In this document: piece by piece, positions 5,061 to 5,352 of the stretch
How positions within the stretch are numbered: position 1 is the stretch's first letter
Layout: each line of letters begins with the position of its first letter
NCBI GenBank assembly: GCA_944389985.1
Contig: CALXON010000069.1
Location: 1-5,352 of the forward strand
Source of the DNA: an uncultured Spirochaetaceae bacterium
Lineage (GTDB): Bacteria; Spirochaetota; Spirochaetia; Sphaerochaetales; Sphaerochaetaceae
Direction of reading: 5' to 3'
DNA: 5,352 nt
Notes under the pieces: model-generated
Told to the model about the DNA's origin: nothing
Database searches by the model: none
Seen by the model: the letters and a program-made list of their open reading frames with translations, nothing else
Translations under genes and position numbers: made by a program

Positions 5061-5352
5061 TCATTCTCCTTCAGAGAGGGCGCTGACAGCGACCTTCATT
5101 ATCGTAGATGCGATACGGCGTATGGACTCATCCTCAAGGAAGGATACTCCCTCCATGTCCAGACCGGCAGCCCAGTTGATCGAATAGGCCACTGCGGCAT
5201 TGGGGATTTCTGCTTCCTTCAGGAGCTCTGTCTCTGTAGCGAGAGTCATTCCCACGATATCAGCACCCATCCTTCTGTATGCCTCTATCTCGGCAGCCGT
5301 CTCAAGCCTTGGCCCCTGGGTTGTCACATACACAGGCTCATACCCTACAGGG
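5061..5352 (-). CDS. MTAP/PNP-family nucleoside phosphorylase, C-terminal part (5' end outside window)
   Basis: The frame is open to the right edge; 96 C-terminal residues are visible, from PVGYEPVYVTTQ onward. YVTTQGPRLETAAEI is the family's GPRxET substrate-site motif, and R-x-M-GADIVGMTLATE is the helix-strand holding the conserved G-x-x-x-x-x-M-T ribose/phosphate-site methionine. SINWAAGLD is the purine-pocket loop. Such trimeric enzymes split purine nucleosides or 5'-methylthio-nucleosides with phosphate in purine or methionine salvage. At the pocket position where MTA phosphorylase has Asp, this protein has Asn (AAC, 5177-5175), as in 6-oxopurine-specific relatives, so an inosine/guanosine or methylthioinosine substrate is more likely than methylthioadenosine. 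This is inference from a family alignment in memory. A GTG at 5333 could be misread as the start, but coding continues upstream and the N-terminal phosphate-binding part of the family would be missing. Followed by the methyltransferase-like gene after 1 nt. Confidence 0.9.
   Translation of the reverse strand, partial: PVGYEPVYVTTQGPRLETAAEIEAYRRMGADIVGMTLATETELLKEAEIPNAAVAYSINWAAGLDMEGVSFLEDESIRRIASTIMKVAVSALSEGE

Noticed and set aside
5331..5333. GTG at 5333 as the start of the nucleoside phosphorylase
   Set aside because: The frame stays open with plausible coding sequence to the window edge, and the family's N-terminal two thirds would be missing; it is an edge-truncated gene.

Overview
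This 5.35 kb window is a compact bacterial segment with roughly balanced base composition. Every supported gene lies on the minus strand, so it reads from right to left. Genes are tightly packed, with 1-nt gaps, three ATGA stop/start overlaps, good Shine-Dalgarno sequences and sigma70-like promoters. The gene set (a YicC-family RNase next to an archaeal-type CMK-like kinase whose P-loop carries Asn, plus a tiny MSKAHRG-starting zinc ribbon) recalls Spirochaetota such as Treponema/Sphaerochaeta relatives. That assignment rests on memory of protein style and is tentative; no search was run.

Layout in transcription order. (1) 5352-4472: the C-terminal part of an MTAP/PNP-family nucleoside phosphorylase, running off the right edge, followed after 1 nt by a small protein resembling a SAM-dependent methyltransferase with a poor glycine motif. 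(2) 4382-3987: an unrecognised 131-aa protein with two membrane segments and a charged tail. (3) A strong promoter at 3982-3953 begins a five-gene run: a 54-aa zinc-ribbon protein, an unrecognised 142-aa protein, YicC, a cytidylate-kinase-like protein and a YczE/YitT-like membrane protein. The last four are chained, three of the junctions being ATGA overlaps, so they are probably translationally coupled. (4) A tRNA-Val(UAC) gene with its own promoter and a rho-independent terminator. (5) An EamA-type (DMT) transporter with its own terminator. (6) The first 15 codons of another protein with a hydrophobic N-terminus, running off the left edge.

Functionally, the central operon joins RNA turnover (YicC endoribonuclease) with a putative CMP-phosphorylating enzyme, which suggests nucleotide recycling from degraded RNA. 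That link is inference. The most notable points are the altered Walker A motif of the kinase (Lys replaced by Asn), the unnamed 142-aa and 54-aa members of the operon, and an Asn in the purine pocket of the phosphorylase that argues for a 6-oxopurine substrate. No mobile element, CRISPR array or clear sign of horizontal transfer was seen. Several longest-ORF starts are wrong (transporter, kinase, two-membrane-segment protein); corrected starts are given with reasons.
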